A stretch of 64,000 nucleotides of DNA from Haematobia irritans. Lineage: Eukaryota > Arthropoda > Insecta > Diptera > Muscidae. The notes beneath the pieces are model-generated. The model was not told the origin of the DNA. It did no database searches and was given only the letters and a program-made list of their open reading frames with translations. The position numbers and the translations under genes are program-made. Positions within the stretch are counted from its first letter, which is position 1, and each line of letters begins with the position of its first letter. This document shows positions 44,272-55,848 of the stretch, piece by piece. Location of the stretch: assembly GCF_050003625.1 (NCBI RefSeq), contig NC_134398.1:92417913-92481912 (forward strand), in the 5' to 3' direction.

Positions 44272-47200
44272 TTATTTTTCTTCGCTGAACCAACCAGATT
44301 GTTCCAAAAACATTAGCAGACTGCTTAAGTTAACGTTTTCCAGATCCGCCAGTAATCTGAAGCTATATGCTCCTAAAAGTTGCTTGCGCTTTACACAAAA
44401 TGCAGGACACAAACACAAGAGGTGTTTAATTGATTCTTTTTCCTCCGCATCATGACAGCTCATACAATAGTCATTATACTTCGCACCAATAGTTTTTGCA
44501 AAATCGCCTATCAGGCAGCGACCCGTTATAGCAGATATCAGGACTGATATCTGACGTCTCGAGAACATTAGCATATCTAGTGTGCGGTTTAAGTTGAAAT
44601 GGGGCCATATTTGCTTGGTGTCGTTACAACCCTTGCAATTCTCCCATCGAACATTTGCCATCATAACACCCTTCTCACGCAGCATGAGCTTGCAGGTACC
44701 TAGGGGCATACCAACAAATTCTAGTTCCCCTGGAATATGTAAGGTAGTCCCTAGCCTTGCCAACTCATCCGCTTCGCAGTTCCCCGGTATGTTCCTATGG
44801 CCAGGCACCCATATTAGGTGAATATTGTACTGCTCAGCCATCTCATTGAGAGATTGTCGGCAGTCGATGGCCGTTTTCGAGTTGAGGAACACAGAGTCCA
44901 AGGATTTTATTGCAGGTTGACTGTCTGAGTATATATTAATGCCCACATTTTTTGGAACATTACTTCTCAGCCAATTCGCCACCTCTCTTATTGCTGATAT
45001 TTCAGCCTGAAAAACACTACAGTGATTAGGTAATCTTTTCGCTATTCGAAGTTACAGATCATTAGAATATACTCCGAACCCCACTTGTCCATCCAATTTG
45101 GAGCCATCAGTGTAGAAATCTATATATTCTTTATTCCCCGGGGTCTGTGTGCACCACGCCTCACTGTTGGGGATTAGAGTCTCAAACTTTTTGTCGAAAA
45201 GTGGACTCGCCAAAGTGTAATCCACTACGTTAGGCACATCTGGCATTATTTTGAGGACCGAACCGTGACCGTAACTTTTTTCCGACCACAGCGATAGCTC
45301 GTGCAACCGCACAGCCGTTGTTGCAGCTGACTGTTTGGCCAAAATGTCTAAAGGCAATAGATGCAGCATGACATTAAGGGAATTTGTTCCTGTCTTGCTG
45401 AATGCGCCTGAAATACACAAACACGCCATACGCTGAACTTTATCTAAACAAGTCGGTTTCTGAAGTGCCGGCCACCAGACTACAACACCATATAGCATTA
45501 TAGGTCTAACCACTGCCGTGTATAGCCAATGCACAATTTTTGGTTCTAGTCCCCACTTTTTTCCTATTGCCTTTTTGCACGAGTACAAAGCTACCGTTGC
45601 TTTTCTCGCCCTTTCTTCAATATTAAGCTTAAAGTTCAGCTTCCTGTCCAAAATAGCGCCAAGGTATTTTGCACACTCACCAAAGGGAATTTCAATACCC
45701 CCTAAGGAAATAGGCATAACCGTGGGAGTTTTGCGATCTTTGCAGTACATGACTAATTCTGTCTTTGCAGGATTTACCCCAAGACCATTGTCTTTCGCCC
45801 ATTTCTCAGTCATCCGGAGGGCCTCTGAATTATATCTCTGATTGTGGATGACTGCCAGAGCCACATCATCTGCGTATGCCACCACTTTTATCCTTTCTTT
45901 TTCTAGGGTAACCAGAAGGTTATTTATAGCAACATTCCAAAGAAGAGGTGATAGAACTCCTCCTTGGGGAGTGCCTCTGTTCACATACCTTTGTATGTTT
46001 GCTTGTCCTAGTGTGGCTGAAATACGTCTCTTCATTAGCAGTTCGTCTAACAGTCTAGGAGCCACCGTGGTGCAATGGTTAGCATGCCCGCCTTGCATAC
46101 GCAAGGTCGTGGGTTCGATTCTTGCGACGACCGAACACCAAAAAGTTTTTCAGCGGTGGATTATCCCACCTCAGTAATGCTGGTGATATTTCTGAGGGTT
46201 TCAAAGCTTCTCTAAGTGGTTTCACTGGAATGTGGAACGCCGTTCGGACTCGGCTATAAAAAGGAGGTCCCTTGTCATTGAGCTTAACATGGAATCGGGC
46301 AGCACTCAGTGATAAGATAGAAGTTCACCACTGTGGTATCACAATGGACTGAATAGTCTAAGTGAGCTTGATACATCGGGCTGCCACATAACCTAACCTA
46401 ACCTAACAGCCTAAGTATACCTGGATCAACATTCAGAGTTGTCAGTCCATTTAATATCGAGCTCGGATGGACGTTATTGCACGCCCCTTCGATGTCTAGA
46501 AACGCTACGATTGTGTATTCTTTGACAGATAGTGAGCTTTCACCAAAGCTGACTAGTTCATGTAATGCGGTCTCAGTAGACCTGCCCTTCGAGTATGCAT
46601 GCTGTCGTTTCGAGAACAAACTTGAGTCGATGCTAGTTCTAAGATAAATATCTATTATCGTCTCCAGAGTCTTAAGTAGGAATGAGGATAAGCTGATTGG
46701 TCGGAAATCCTTCGCTCTCGAGTGAGAGGCTTTTCAGCTTTAGGTATGAAAACGACTTTTGTTTCCCTCCACTTTCCCGGGATATATGATAAGTTGATAC
46801 ATCCTTTATATATCGCCGACAACCAGGGGATAATTTGGCAGTTACTGCTTGTAGCTCCGCCGGAGTAATTCCATCAGGTCCGGGGGATTAGAGTGATCCA
46901 AAGCTATTTAACGCCCATTTTATTCTAGATTCTGATACAATTTCCTCGATAGGAAACGACCGCTGAGCCACTGTGGCACCGCCAGAACATGGTTCAACCG
47001 TGTGATTTCCGGGAAAATGTGTGTCCAGTAGTACCTCCAGCGTCTCCTCACTGGACGTTGTCCAATTGCCCTCCGATGTTTTAATGAAACCTGGAGCGGT
47101 TTTCGTGGATGCTAGCACCTTCCGTAGTCTGGAAGCCTCGGACGTATTCTCAATGCTGCTGCCGTAATCATTCCAAGAGTTATGCTGAGCCTTTCTCAGT

Positions 47201-48060
47201 TCTCGCTTGTATCCTCTCAGATTCTTCTTGTAAGCGTCCCAATCCACAGGAGCTCTGGTGGACTCTTTGTTAAAGAGCTTCCTGCACGATTTCCTCATAT
47301 TACCTAACTCCGTAGACCACCATGGTGGTCGATTTTTCCCCCTTGGCTTCCCTTTAGGGCATGCAGCTTTCAGTGAAATGTTGAAGATATTAATAATCAT
47401 CTCCACTGCGTGTTCGATAACGTGCACAGTGCTCATATTTGTCTCTGTTATTTCCGGTATCATCATGTTGAACGATTCTCTATACCTATTCCAGTCAGCT
47501 TTCCTAACATTTGGCGGAAATATGGTCTTGGTGATATGAACCTCAAATTTGAAACTGATGTAGCGATGATCTGAAAAGCTGTGTTCACTTAAAACCTGCC
47601 ACTCAGATATCATTTCATTCAGTTCTTGCGAGGCCAAGTTGATGTCCAAAACCTCTTGCCTGTTTTTAGTGACAAAGGTTGGGGCATCTCCCTTGTTGCA
47701 AACTACCAGATTAGTACGCAAAATGGCTCCTCCACTAAGGTCTTAACGGCACATGGAGGCATCTCCCTGTCATGTCCCATATAGACCGAAGATATCCAAT
47801 ATTTGCATTTGGCTATTTCTAAACTGGCAACGACAGTGTCTGTATTGCACATTGAAGGAAGCAGAAACAAGTTGAGCTCGTTTTTAGCAATTATAGAGGC
47901 TCGATTTACATCATTACCAGTATACTGCAATAGTTTGAACCCCGGAGTACTTAATTCACATATTTTGTTTCTATAAACATCAGGAAAACTTTTAAGGCAG
48001 CACATGCAGCCTTACAATGATGAAGATTTATCTGGAGGATCCGTAGGACCATCGAGATTT
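44272..48060 (-). pseudogene. LOA LINE ORF2 (endonuclease, RT, RNase H), copy D, several deletions
   Basis: Begins LQINLHHCKAACAALKVF, then loses ~50 bp that would carry the catalytic Glu of LIQEP. A second deletion near 47725 removes the GCDANAHH part. Endonuclease end with EHSFSDHRYISF (47721-46888). RT start (46619-46398) is split from the palm (46104-45052, with NRGTPQGGVLSPLLWN and AYADDVALAV) by the SINE at 46058-46402. A small deletion follows YADD. RNase H spans FYTDGSKLDGQVG (45110) to WVPGHRNIPGNCEADELARL (44800), with a frameshift near 45050. C-terminus CMSCHDAEEKESIKHLLC, probably zinc-binding. In life this protein nicks DNA and copies LINE and SINE RNA into it. Confidence 0.92.
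46058..46402 (+). mobile_element. tRNA-derived SINE (345 bp) with ~11-bp TSD, inserted in LOA copy D
   Basis: tRNA-like head from GAGCCACCGTGGTGCAATGG (A box) to GGTTCGATTCTTGC (B box near 46111). An unrelated body of ~190 bp. The 3' ~70 bp are shared with the LOA LINE, from GTGGTATCACAATGGACTG to ATCGGGCTGCCACA, then AACCTAACCTAACCTAAC. TSD CTAACAGTCTA (46047-46057) against CTAACAGCCTA (46403-46413). It lies opposite to the LINE it hit. Copy 2 is at 13968-14502. Confidence 0.93.
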
Positions 48061-48146
48061 TCAACAACCGTCACATCAGCCGCTTCAATCGAGTCATCAA
48101 GAATGTCCTCTTCAGAGATCTCGGTGACTCTCGCAATAACCATAGG

Positions 48147-49235
48147 TTAAACTTTGAGTTCTGAGGCAATAGAAACCTCCTCTCGCATACGGTGTCTATC
48201 CATGTCTTCAACTTTGGTAACTCCCTCGACTTCGCAAGAGGATCCGCTTACTTCTGATTCAGACAGAGGCTTGTCCATTTCTGAATCCTTTAGCTGATCG
48301 TTTTTATATACCTTCATTTGGATATAATGAAAGCCATAACATACACGGCAATGGGACTTTGCTAGATGTGGCAAAGACTGAGTGTTCAATATAAACACTG
48401 CATGCCGTCTTGGCCCATCCACTTCATCCAAACGGCCAATCTTCCAATCAGCTGTTGGAAGATCAGGATTGCATTGTTTCAGTCTATTTAAAATAGATTC
48501 AGGGTCAGGAGGGTTTGCAGGTATCCACGCATGTGCTCTTGGTCTAGCCGGTATGTCTTTCTTCTCGACTAACTCTAGAGCAGCTCCTTCCCAAACTTCA
48601 CCAATTAGTATCAGAGCAGCTTTAAAACATTCTATAGACCTCTGGTCCTCAAATGCGACTAGCTTAAATCGTCCTTGATACCAACCAGCCTCTTGGTGTC
48701 GAGGATCTGGGCCGGGAAACTTTTCCAGCACCTGTGAGTAGACGCCAGACAAAGCATTCTCAATTTCCCCCCATTTTTGCTTTGGAACCATACCGTCCAA
48801 TGCTCCTTTATTTATGATAGCCATCACAAGGCTGTCTTTAGCAACTGAGGCAAACGATCGTTGATCCCTTTTGGAGGATGGCAGCTCATCCGGTGATCGT
48901 TCCCTTTTTCCAGCCTCAAGAATTCCTTGAGCCCATTTTAAGGAATCGCTTTGTTTAGCCGACAGCGTGCTTGGGTCAACTGATCCTAACTTCTTTAGGA
49001 TAAACAAAGCATTTCTGCGTTCCTTGAATCTCTTTCGTGAGGGATTACCTCCTTTTGATGTCGTTACCTTAGAAAAAGTACGACTTGACAAATTGTCGCC
49101 ACCTGTCGACCTGTCTACAGGTCGACTATTTGGGCCTAACTCTTGGTCATTGCCCAAATTTATAACTCCAGTCGATACCCGTCCACTGGGCCCTGAAGTT
49201 AGCAACCCAGTGGATGACTTTGAATTTCGCTGCAT
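48147..49235 (-). CDS. LOA LINE ORF1 protein, 362 residues, open (DUF4780-like)
   Basis: The only uninterrupted LINE ORF1 in the window; copies A and B confirm its extent. Residues 1-110 are Ser/Arg/Lys-rich and probably disordered (RSFASVAKDSLVM ends this part). Residues ~125-290 form the conserved block: LDGMVPKQKWGEIENALSG, YQGRFKLVAFEDQRSIECF, ALELVEKKDIPARPRAHAW and LPTADWKIGRLDEVDG. I recognise this as the DUF4780 type from memory of related ORFs. The tail is acidic. No CCHC knuckle is visible. The role by analogy is RNA binding in the retrotransposition complex. The start Met follows the 5' UTR at the same place in all copies. Codons look typical of the element. Confidence 0.85.
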   Translation of the reverse strand: MQRNSKSSTGLLTSGPSGRVSTGVINLGNDQELGPNSRPVDRSTGGDNLSSRTFSKVTTSKGGNPSRKRFKERRNALFILKKLGSVDPSTLSAKQSDSLKWAQGILEAGKRERSPDELPSSKRDQRSFASVAKDSLVMAIINKGALDGMVPKQKWGEIENALSGVYSQVLEKFPGPDPRHQEAGWYQGRFKLVAFEDQRSIECFKAALILIGEVWEGAALELVEKKDIPARPRAHAWIPANPPDPESILNRLKQCNPDLPTADWKIGRLDEVDGPRRHAVFILNTQSLPHLAKSHCRVCYGFHYIQMKVYKNDQLKDSEMDKPLSESEVSGSSCEVEGVTKVEDMDRHRMREEVSIASELKV

Positions 49236-49353
49236 GGTGGCTTAATGTCCCACCACACTTGAAATTCTTAGTAGGTACCTATTACGATGAGTTTATCCGC
49301 TATTAAAAAAAACGTCCGTTCCGTTCGACGGTTGAACGGACGGCTGTCACTTA

Positions 49354-49916
49354 AACAGTAAATGTAATAAATATACGCAAATGTCTAATTTTACTCCAAA
49401 TTCACGTTTTTCTGCGAAATGCATTTTTAAAAATTATAAGTCAAGTCTATACTCCCTGCCAACATTTCAAAGTTCGACTGTATCCCCATTACTAGCATAG
49501 ACTATTTAGTGACACTATAACAATCCCAAACTCTAATGCGGATTATAACCAAACCATGTCCATGGCGATATCAAAATTCCCAGTATCGAAAGGCACTACA
49601 AATGAAGCAGCGATTGTTATCTCAGAGCTTAAGAGTGTGTGCCAAAACCGAAAGTAATATGTCAGTAAATATGGGTTTAGGTTTCCGTTTAAAAAAAAAA
49701 AAAAAACAAATTATCCCAAAAATATTTATGTGTGATCATGGGGGAAAGTTTCAAAAACCGCAGACAATTACTAAGTGATAAAATATGGGCAACTATTTTC
49801 GAAAAATGTGACTGCTTTTGCTTGTTCCGATAAATCACGGAATGTACAACGCAATGTCCCGGATTTCCGCAACCATCATCTGGCAACCCTACCTATCACC
49901 CAAATGAGAAGTAGCA
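49354..49916. other. No gene seen
   Basis: Spacer between the LOA element and MITE B. An 80-codon plus-strand frame at 49536-49778 ends in a poly-Lys run from an A-rich tract and is not supported. Confidence 0.4.
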
Positions 49917-51139
49917 TACACTCTTAGAAAAATATGTTTTTCATATGTTCCGATATAAACAAAGTGTGTTTCGGGAACAATTTTAAAACACAATATATTT
50001 AAGTGCAAACATGTAATGTTCCTAAACTAACACTAAATGTTTGGGACATATATTTTAATATGTTAGAATATATATTATGTTTGGGGCATAAATGTTTCAT
50101 AAAAATCATATGTGTGAATGCAAACATATATAAATTTACAAATTTCGACTAAACATACATATGTTGTGATATTTTATCCAAAGCGACAGAGAGAGTATAG
50201 AGAAAGAAATAGAGATGGAAACCGGGAGAGTTGACGAAAGATATCAACATAACACAGCGAAAGAATCCAATGAGAGAAATTTTTGTGAAACTGCTTGTAT
50301 GTTGTTTCGGAAAACTGTTTTATGATAAGGCCAAAAATTTGATATGCTTAAGTCTAAATATTATTTAATTTGAATAAAGAGAATGGACATTCGGAACCAA
50401 GAGAATAGACATTTGAAAAAAAGCATGTGTTTTCGCCTTGAGAGCAGCATTTTATGTATGTGTGGACATGTGTTTTGTTTATCATTTTGGCATTATGGGA
50501 ACAATTTTTTTCTTGGTGCGTTAAAAGAAATTAAGGGTCTTCATAAAAATAACGAAAGGGCACTATACTCTTTTTAGAGTTGGGACAGTAAAATGAAATA
50601 AGGAGGAAATAGTGAAAAATTACACAGTAAAATGTATAAAAACAAAGTTTAGTTCCTCTTTATTAATAAGTAGTCCCAGAGGAGTTGACGGACATCTTCA
50701 AATATAAAAGCGGGCATTAAGTTCGAGTTTTGCAGCTAAAACAATTTAAAAAGTTTATTTTCTTTAAAATGAATTATTAAAGAAAAATAAAAGGCATTTT
50801 AGACCGATGGTGTTAAATGCTAGTAAAAAACTGTTCACGCCTAAATAAATTTATGTTTATATTATAAAATTATTTATGTATGTTATTACTCGACTCCACG
50901 TTCTTCTTTTGTTAGAGTTTTTGAATTCCTTCCAAATTTTAAAGTTTTGTACCAAAAACAGTTTTTTGTTACAAAATTGTTATTTTTGCAATAAAAAATA
51001 ATATTTTATCCAAAAATCAGTCAATTTCGTTTATATCAATCACTGTTAATGACTATAAATCTTTAATAACCCACATTTCGAAGTTTCATTATAAAAATTT
51101 TATATAGTATAAATATAAATGTGTAAATTAAAAAAAAGT

Positions 51140-51216
51140 GTTCGGTCGGAGCAGGGATTGAACCCACGACCCTTTGCATTCAAGGCAGACATGCTAACTA
51201 CTGCTCCACGTGGCAA
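51140..51216 (-). other. tRNA-like unit 1 in MITE B
   Basis: Minus-strand GCCACGTGGAGCAGTAGTTA at the 5' side and B box GGGTTCAATCCCTGC. Corresponds to 30613-30689. Confidence 0.75.
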
Positions 51217-51329
51217 ACAAATGTATATTTCTGTTAAATAATGTTATGTTTGCATAGGCTCGTGGGCGCTGCAAACTATGCTATATAAATGTAACTTAAA
51301 ACGATAATTATCTACTGGTGACTATAACA

Positions 51330-51400
51330 GCTACGTAGCCCAGTGGATAGTGTGTTGGCTTACAAACTGTATGGTCCTCGGTTCGATTCTCCGTGCAGGC
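51330..51400 (+). other. tRNA-like unit 2 in MITE B
   Basis: GCTACGTAGCCCAGTGGAT, GTTGGCTTACAAACTG and B box GGTTCGATTCTCC. Corresponds to 30802-30876. Confidence 0.75.
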
Positions 51401-54083
51401 GAAAGGTAAAATTTAAAAAATTTATAAAAGTGAATAATTTCTTCAACATTATTTGTATTACAGAGAAAGGTGCCAATAACTAAAAAAATTCGTGGAAGTG
51501 AAAATAACGATTATGTTAGGGAATGAGCACAATCGTCTTTGGGAAAAATTCTTCCAAGCATATAATATTTTTGGGCTCAAAATGCTTCCAAACATATAAT
51601 ATATTCACATAAAACAAACATATTAATGTTTCGGCAGTATCCAATAATATATGTGCTTCCTGCAAAATATGTTTGGAACATATGTTAAAGAAGCGATTTT
51701 TTTTGAGGGAGTACACTGAAAAAACAGTGAACCTTTTTCCATTGCATAATGAACTAAACTGTAGTAATATTGACCATGATTTAGCCCTTAAGATTTTTTT
51801 CAACTTGTCTAGTTTATAATTCTCTTAAATTTTAGTTAATCTATAACATTGTATTTTAGTTCATTTTTACAACACCATAAGATTTATATACCCCTACCAA
51901 GTTAAAAAGTCAGTATTATTTTGGTTTACCTGCTTAGTTTTTGGGAAACCCGATAATAAAAAGTGGTTAACAGTCTCTTTAAAATGTCGACGACTAAACT
52001 ATTTTTAAATCAATCATTCCACAGTACAGAGAAATTAAATAATTAAAGGAACAACAACCCGTTTTACTATTATGAAAATTCAACTTTCTTTAAGCAAAAG
52101 TACTTTATTATAAAAACTTATGATGAGAATTCTTAATACAATGTTTTTGTGAATAAAAACTATGACCACGTGGAACAAGAAAGTAGTTTATTTTAACGCG
52201 CTATTTGGACATTTTGACTTTTCCTTGGTTTTTTATTCATCGTTAGTATATTCACATATCTTGCTGCAAAAAATGGAAGGAATAATGAAATTTGCTAAAA
52301 ATTAACATGTAATAAAATATAATTTTTAATCTCTTTAAATTAGCTTGTAACTTACCATATTTGGGGGCATTTTATTAAATGGTGTAAGGAATTCAACTTT
52401 TCTTAGATAAACGTACCTCATAAAGTTTGTACCTGAAACAATTAGAGAAATAATGAATTAAGTAATATATTAACTCATAAAACTGTGTTGTTATCGATGT
52501 GAAGGACATAATACAATAAATATTCTTGTCAAAAGAAAGCCAAAGTTTTAATATAAAACTTACCAATTCTCTATTAAATTGTACGCTGAGGTTAAAAAGT
52601 TATCGACATTCATTTGGGGATACTCTGAAATTAAATATTTATTTTTTACATTAAATAGAAAACATTAAATTGGTTTCCAAAAAATCTAATTAAAGTAATA
52701 ATATGCATAAAAAAACTAAATATTCTGGTTAAAAGAATTTTAAAGAAAGCTTACCAATTCATAAAAATGTTTCCAAATTGTTATTCTGAAATTAAATATT
52801 TGTCTTTTACAATAAAAATATTAAATTTGTTTCCAAAAATATTTGATTATTGTAATACTAAAATAAGGTATTAAAAACATGTAATTTTGATAATAAAAAG
52901 GTCAAAAAATTTAAATATTCTAGTGAAAAGAAAGCCAAATTTTAAAAGAAAACTTACCACTTCTCTATTAAATTATACGCTGAGGAGGAATATAAAAATA
53001 TGCCCGAATCCATCTTGGGATTGCTCTGAAATTAAATATTTTTTTTTACAACAAAGAAAAACATTAAACTAGTTTCAAAAAAAAAAAAATAATAATAAGC
53101 AAATAATGATAGAAATAAAAAATATCCTTTTTAAAAGAAAACCACATTTTAAAAAGAATACTTACCAATTTATGATTAAACTATATGCTGAGGTGTAACA
53201 AAAATTTTCCAAAAATATTTGATTAAAGTAATACTAAAATAAGGTATTAAAACCAGTAATTTTTGACAATAAAAATGTCATTAAAACGTAAATATTCTAG
53301 TGAGAAGAAAGCCAATTATTAAAAGAAAACTTACCACTTCTCTATTAAATTATACGCTGAGGAGAAATATAAAAATTTGCCCGAATCCATTTGGGGTTGC
53401 TCTTAACTTAGATATTTTTTTTACAACAAAGAAAAACATGAAACTTGTTAAAAAAAATAATAATAATAATTAGCAAATAATAATATACATAAAGAATATT
53501 ATTTTTTAAAAGAAAACCACATTCAAAAAGAACTCTTACCTATTTATCATGAAACTATACGCTGAGGTGTAACAAACAATTTTCCAAATTCATCTGGAGT
53601 TACTCTTAAATTGAATATTTATTTTTTACATTGAATAATAAAAATTAAATTAGATAAAACAATTTCAATATACTTTCCATTTCAACATTTTTTCCTAAAT
53701 ATTGAACATTCTTAATAACTTTTTTCTAAGCTACCGATCATCACTTCGCCATCGTACATCTCATCGCTAAAATATTAATAACTTTCATTTCAAAGTTTTA
53801 ATAAACAAACACCAATATATGTCTAAAAAAAACAAAATATTCCATACCTTTATATTCCCTTGTTACATACTTGCTAAAAAGATGCAACAGCCCACGCCAA
53901 CGCCAACTATATAACTGAAGCATGCCAAACAAAACCAAGCAAAACCAAAACATTCCTACAACAACAAAAACACATGTGCCTTCATTGAAAATAACACCTC
54001 ATCCAGACAAATAAACCATTCGCCAATAATAAACACACACACAAACCACTGAAAGAACAAAAATAACCCCACGCTCAGATATA

Positions 54084-54670
54084 GGGCCTTTTCGGAAACG
54101 CAGTGTTGCGCTGCAACTGCTGGGTCAAATCTATGTTATTTACAGAAAAAAAGATATCTAAAGTATAAAAAGTGAAATTTAATACTCCAGTCTCCTTGTT
54201 TCTTTTTTTATTCTTTTATAGGTCGTTTGCATATTTATAAATTTCCTATTTGTCTGCTCCTTCGTGAGCGAGCGTGAAATCAGGTTTATTTTCCTTAATT
54301 TTGTCGACCACTTTGCTCCATAACACAGATTTTTTTTTTCGGCCTGACGCAAAGTCGCCCTCCATATCCAAACGTGCTCTTACTATTAATTTAGTTGTCT
54401 TGGAATCTACCTCTACCCTAAAAAAATTATGAAAATATAATAAAAATATTATAAACATATAATATAATAATTAAAAAAAGACTAAATTGAAAATTTTAAT
54501 ACTTACTCGTTCTCTGCATCAGCCATTTTTATACTGCGTGTTTTTTATTACGTTTGCGCAACGCATGCTACATTGTTGCATTTTAGAACATATGACGCTT
54601 ACACGGATGTTGCAATTATGAATGTGATGCGCAGAAGTTGCAGCGCAACACTGCATTTCCGAAAAGGCCC
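54084..54670 (-). mobile_element. PIF/Harbinger-like 587-bp element nested in E2
   Basis: TIRs of about 37 bp start GGGCCTTTTCGGAAA and continue GCAGTGTTGCGCTGCAACT on both sides. Flanked by ATA (54081-54083 and 54671-54673), a 3-bp TSD. The matching site in E1 (near 21550, CTCATGTATACACAAC) has no insert. A 3-bp TSD, GGGCC-type TIRs and a Myb/SANT frame fit Harbinger. No DDE nuclease is present. Confidence 0.88.
54246..54526 (-). CDS. Two-exon Myb/SANT-like protein of the Harbinger-like element, 63 residues
   Basis: Exon 1 (54526-54507) encodes MADAEN plus two bases and ends at GTAAGT. Exon 2 (54417-54246) follows ATTTTTTTAG and restores the frame to give E then VEVDSKTTKLIVRARLDMEG. The domain has KKKSVLWSKVVDKIKENKPD, the Trp-containing helix of Myb/SANT-like DNA-binding proteins; Harbinger elements encode such a protein beside their nuclease. 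The protein ends right after TLAHEGADK, where relatives continue with a second Trp helix, so the domain is cut short. Splice prediction is mine, from consensus sites. An internal-deletion derivative is likely. Its binding site would be the TIRs by analogy. Confidence 0.7.
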
Positions 54671-55382
54671 ATACACAACGTCCCCATCACTCGCTACCAT
54701 TTCTCATTATTGCATTGCATGCTCTCACTCTCAAAAAAAAATGCAAGTAACATCATCTTTACATTAAACATATTCCACTTTGACGAGAAAGATCTCTGTA
54801 CTATGCATTAGTTCATCGCATCTGTCCACAATTTACTCTAAAAACAATACTCTTAAATGCATATCAGTATAAGAACGATGAAACGTTTAACTTAAAATTA
54901 GCAAAAACTTCATGAAATGATATCTACCCATTTTTGACGAAAATGTCTATAAATTTAATTACATGTGAACTAAAAATATTTCATTGGGAAATTTTTTACC
55001 AACAATTATTAACCATAGGAATTGTCAGTAAGAAATTGCTATCCACTTTCAAGTTCATTTTTCGTAAAAAAATATTTTCTCATACAAAAAAATCTTATGG
55101 TAAATTGCACTTATTATTTAGAAAATATTTTACATTTCACAAGTAGTTTTATAGCATGATAAACGAATTTTTAACTACCAGTTAAGAAATTTTTTAAGGA
55201 AATTTCCATCGTATTTTGTAGGTCATGAACTAAACGATTGCTACTTAGAATTTGTAAAATTTCCTTTCGAGTAGTTAATTTTCGTTGAAGATACGAAAAA
55301 TGAACTAAAATTCTGGAAAATTCTTGTAATAAATTATTGTAAAAATCTTCTTAAATTTACGAGACACTTTTTTTTCTGTGTA

Positions 55383-55848
55383 GGCATTTAAAAAAGGTAT
55401 ACCCTTAAAAAACATTATTAAAAACAATTTTATGTCACAGATGGAAATTTTAGAACTTCACTGAAGCTTCTTCGTAATATCAATGAAAATGTTTCGTACT
55501 TTTTTTGAAGAAATTTTAAAGCAGAATACGCTCAGCAAAAACTCTCATTACCCGGTAATATTGTAGGTAAGCCGTTTTAAAAAATAATAACCCCTTATTA
55601 ATTGGCATCGCTCCGGATTACATTTACAAAAGTATGTCCTAGGAGGAAAGTACTTCTCCCCAAGCAAACTTTCGGTTTGCTTTTAAAGCATATAATAACC
55701 TAATATGTAATCACTTATTCGAAGATACATCAAAGCTTGTAAAATAGCCACTCATTGTCTCAGGCAACCATATCTCGAAAATATTGATTTCTTTCGCCGA
55801 TTACAATGGATCAAAATATGGCGAGTAATGCTGTAATAGGAGCACTAC
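55383..55848. other. Spacer with a CAGCAAAAACT repeat fragment
   Basis: CTCAGCAAAAACTCTCATTACC at 55527 resembles the start of the repeats at 3140 and 61258. No gene seen. Confidence 0.4.

Larger units (their letters stand above)
44136..49342 (-). mobile_element. LOA-clade LINE copy D, full-length, 11-bp TSD, with nested SINE
   Basis: Perfect direct repeats GCTGTCACTTA at 44125-44135 and 49343-49353 bound the element. It reads on the minus strand: GC-rich 5' UTR with AACGGAACGGACG, ORF1 (49235-48147), ORF2 (about 48060-44272), 3' UTR and a TTTAACCTAACCTAACC end. Without the SINE and its TSD it is about 4.85 kb. The RNase H domain after RT, plus the DUF4780-type ORF1, point to the LOA clade. 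ORF2 has several deletions, so the copy cannot move now. Confidence 0.95.
49919..51711. mobile_element. MITE B: intact 1.8-kb TA-flanked element with tRNA-like pair
   Basis: Uninterrupted copy of MITE A. Starts CACTCTTAGAAAAATATG after TA (49917-49918) and ends TTTTTTTTGAGGGAG before TA (51712-51713). The left 600 bp match 26578-27190 and the rest matches 30000-31176. Two tRNA-like units lie at 51140-51216 and 51330-51400. The TA on its right side is also the TA that starts element E2. Confidence 0.85.
51714..55380 (-). mobile_element. Element E2: 3.7-kb TIR element with exon-like modules
   Basis: Ends CACTGAAAAAACAGTG and (inverse) CACAGAAAAAAAAGTG lie next to TA at 51712-51713 and 55381-55382. 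E1 (19770-22206) is a truncated copy. Minus-strand modules with TTTCAG and GTAAG borders recur along the left half (52356-53605). The right ~450 bp (54934-55380) are very similar to E1. A Harbinger-like element is nested at 54084-54670. No long frame, so either non-autonomous or coding through many short exons. Confidence 0.75.
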
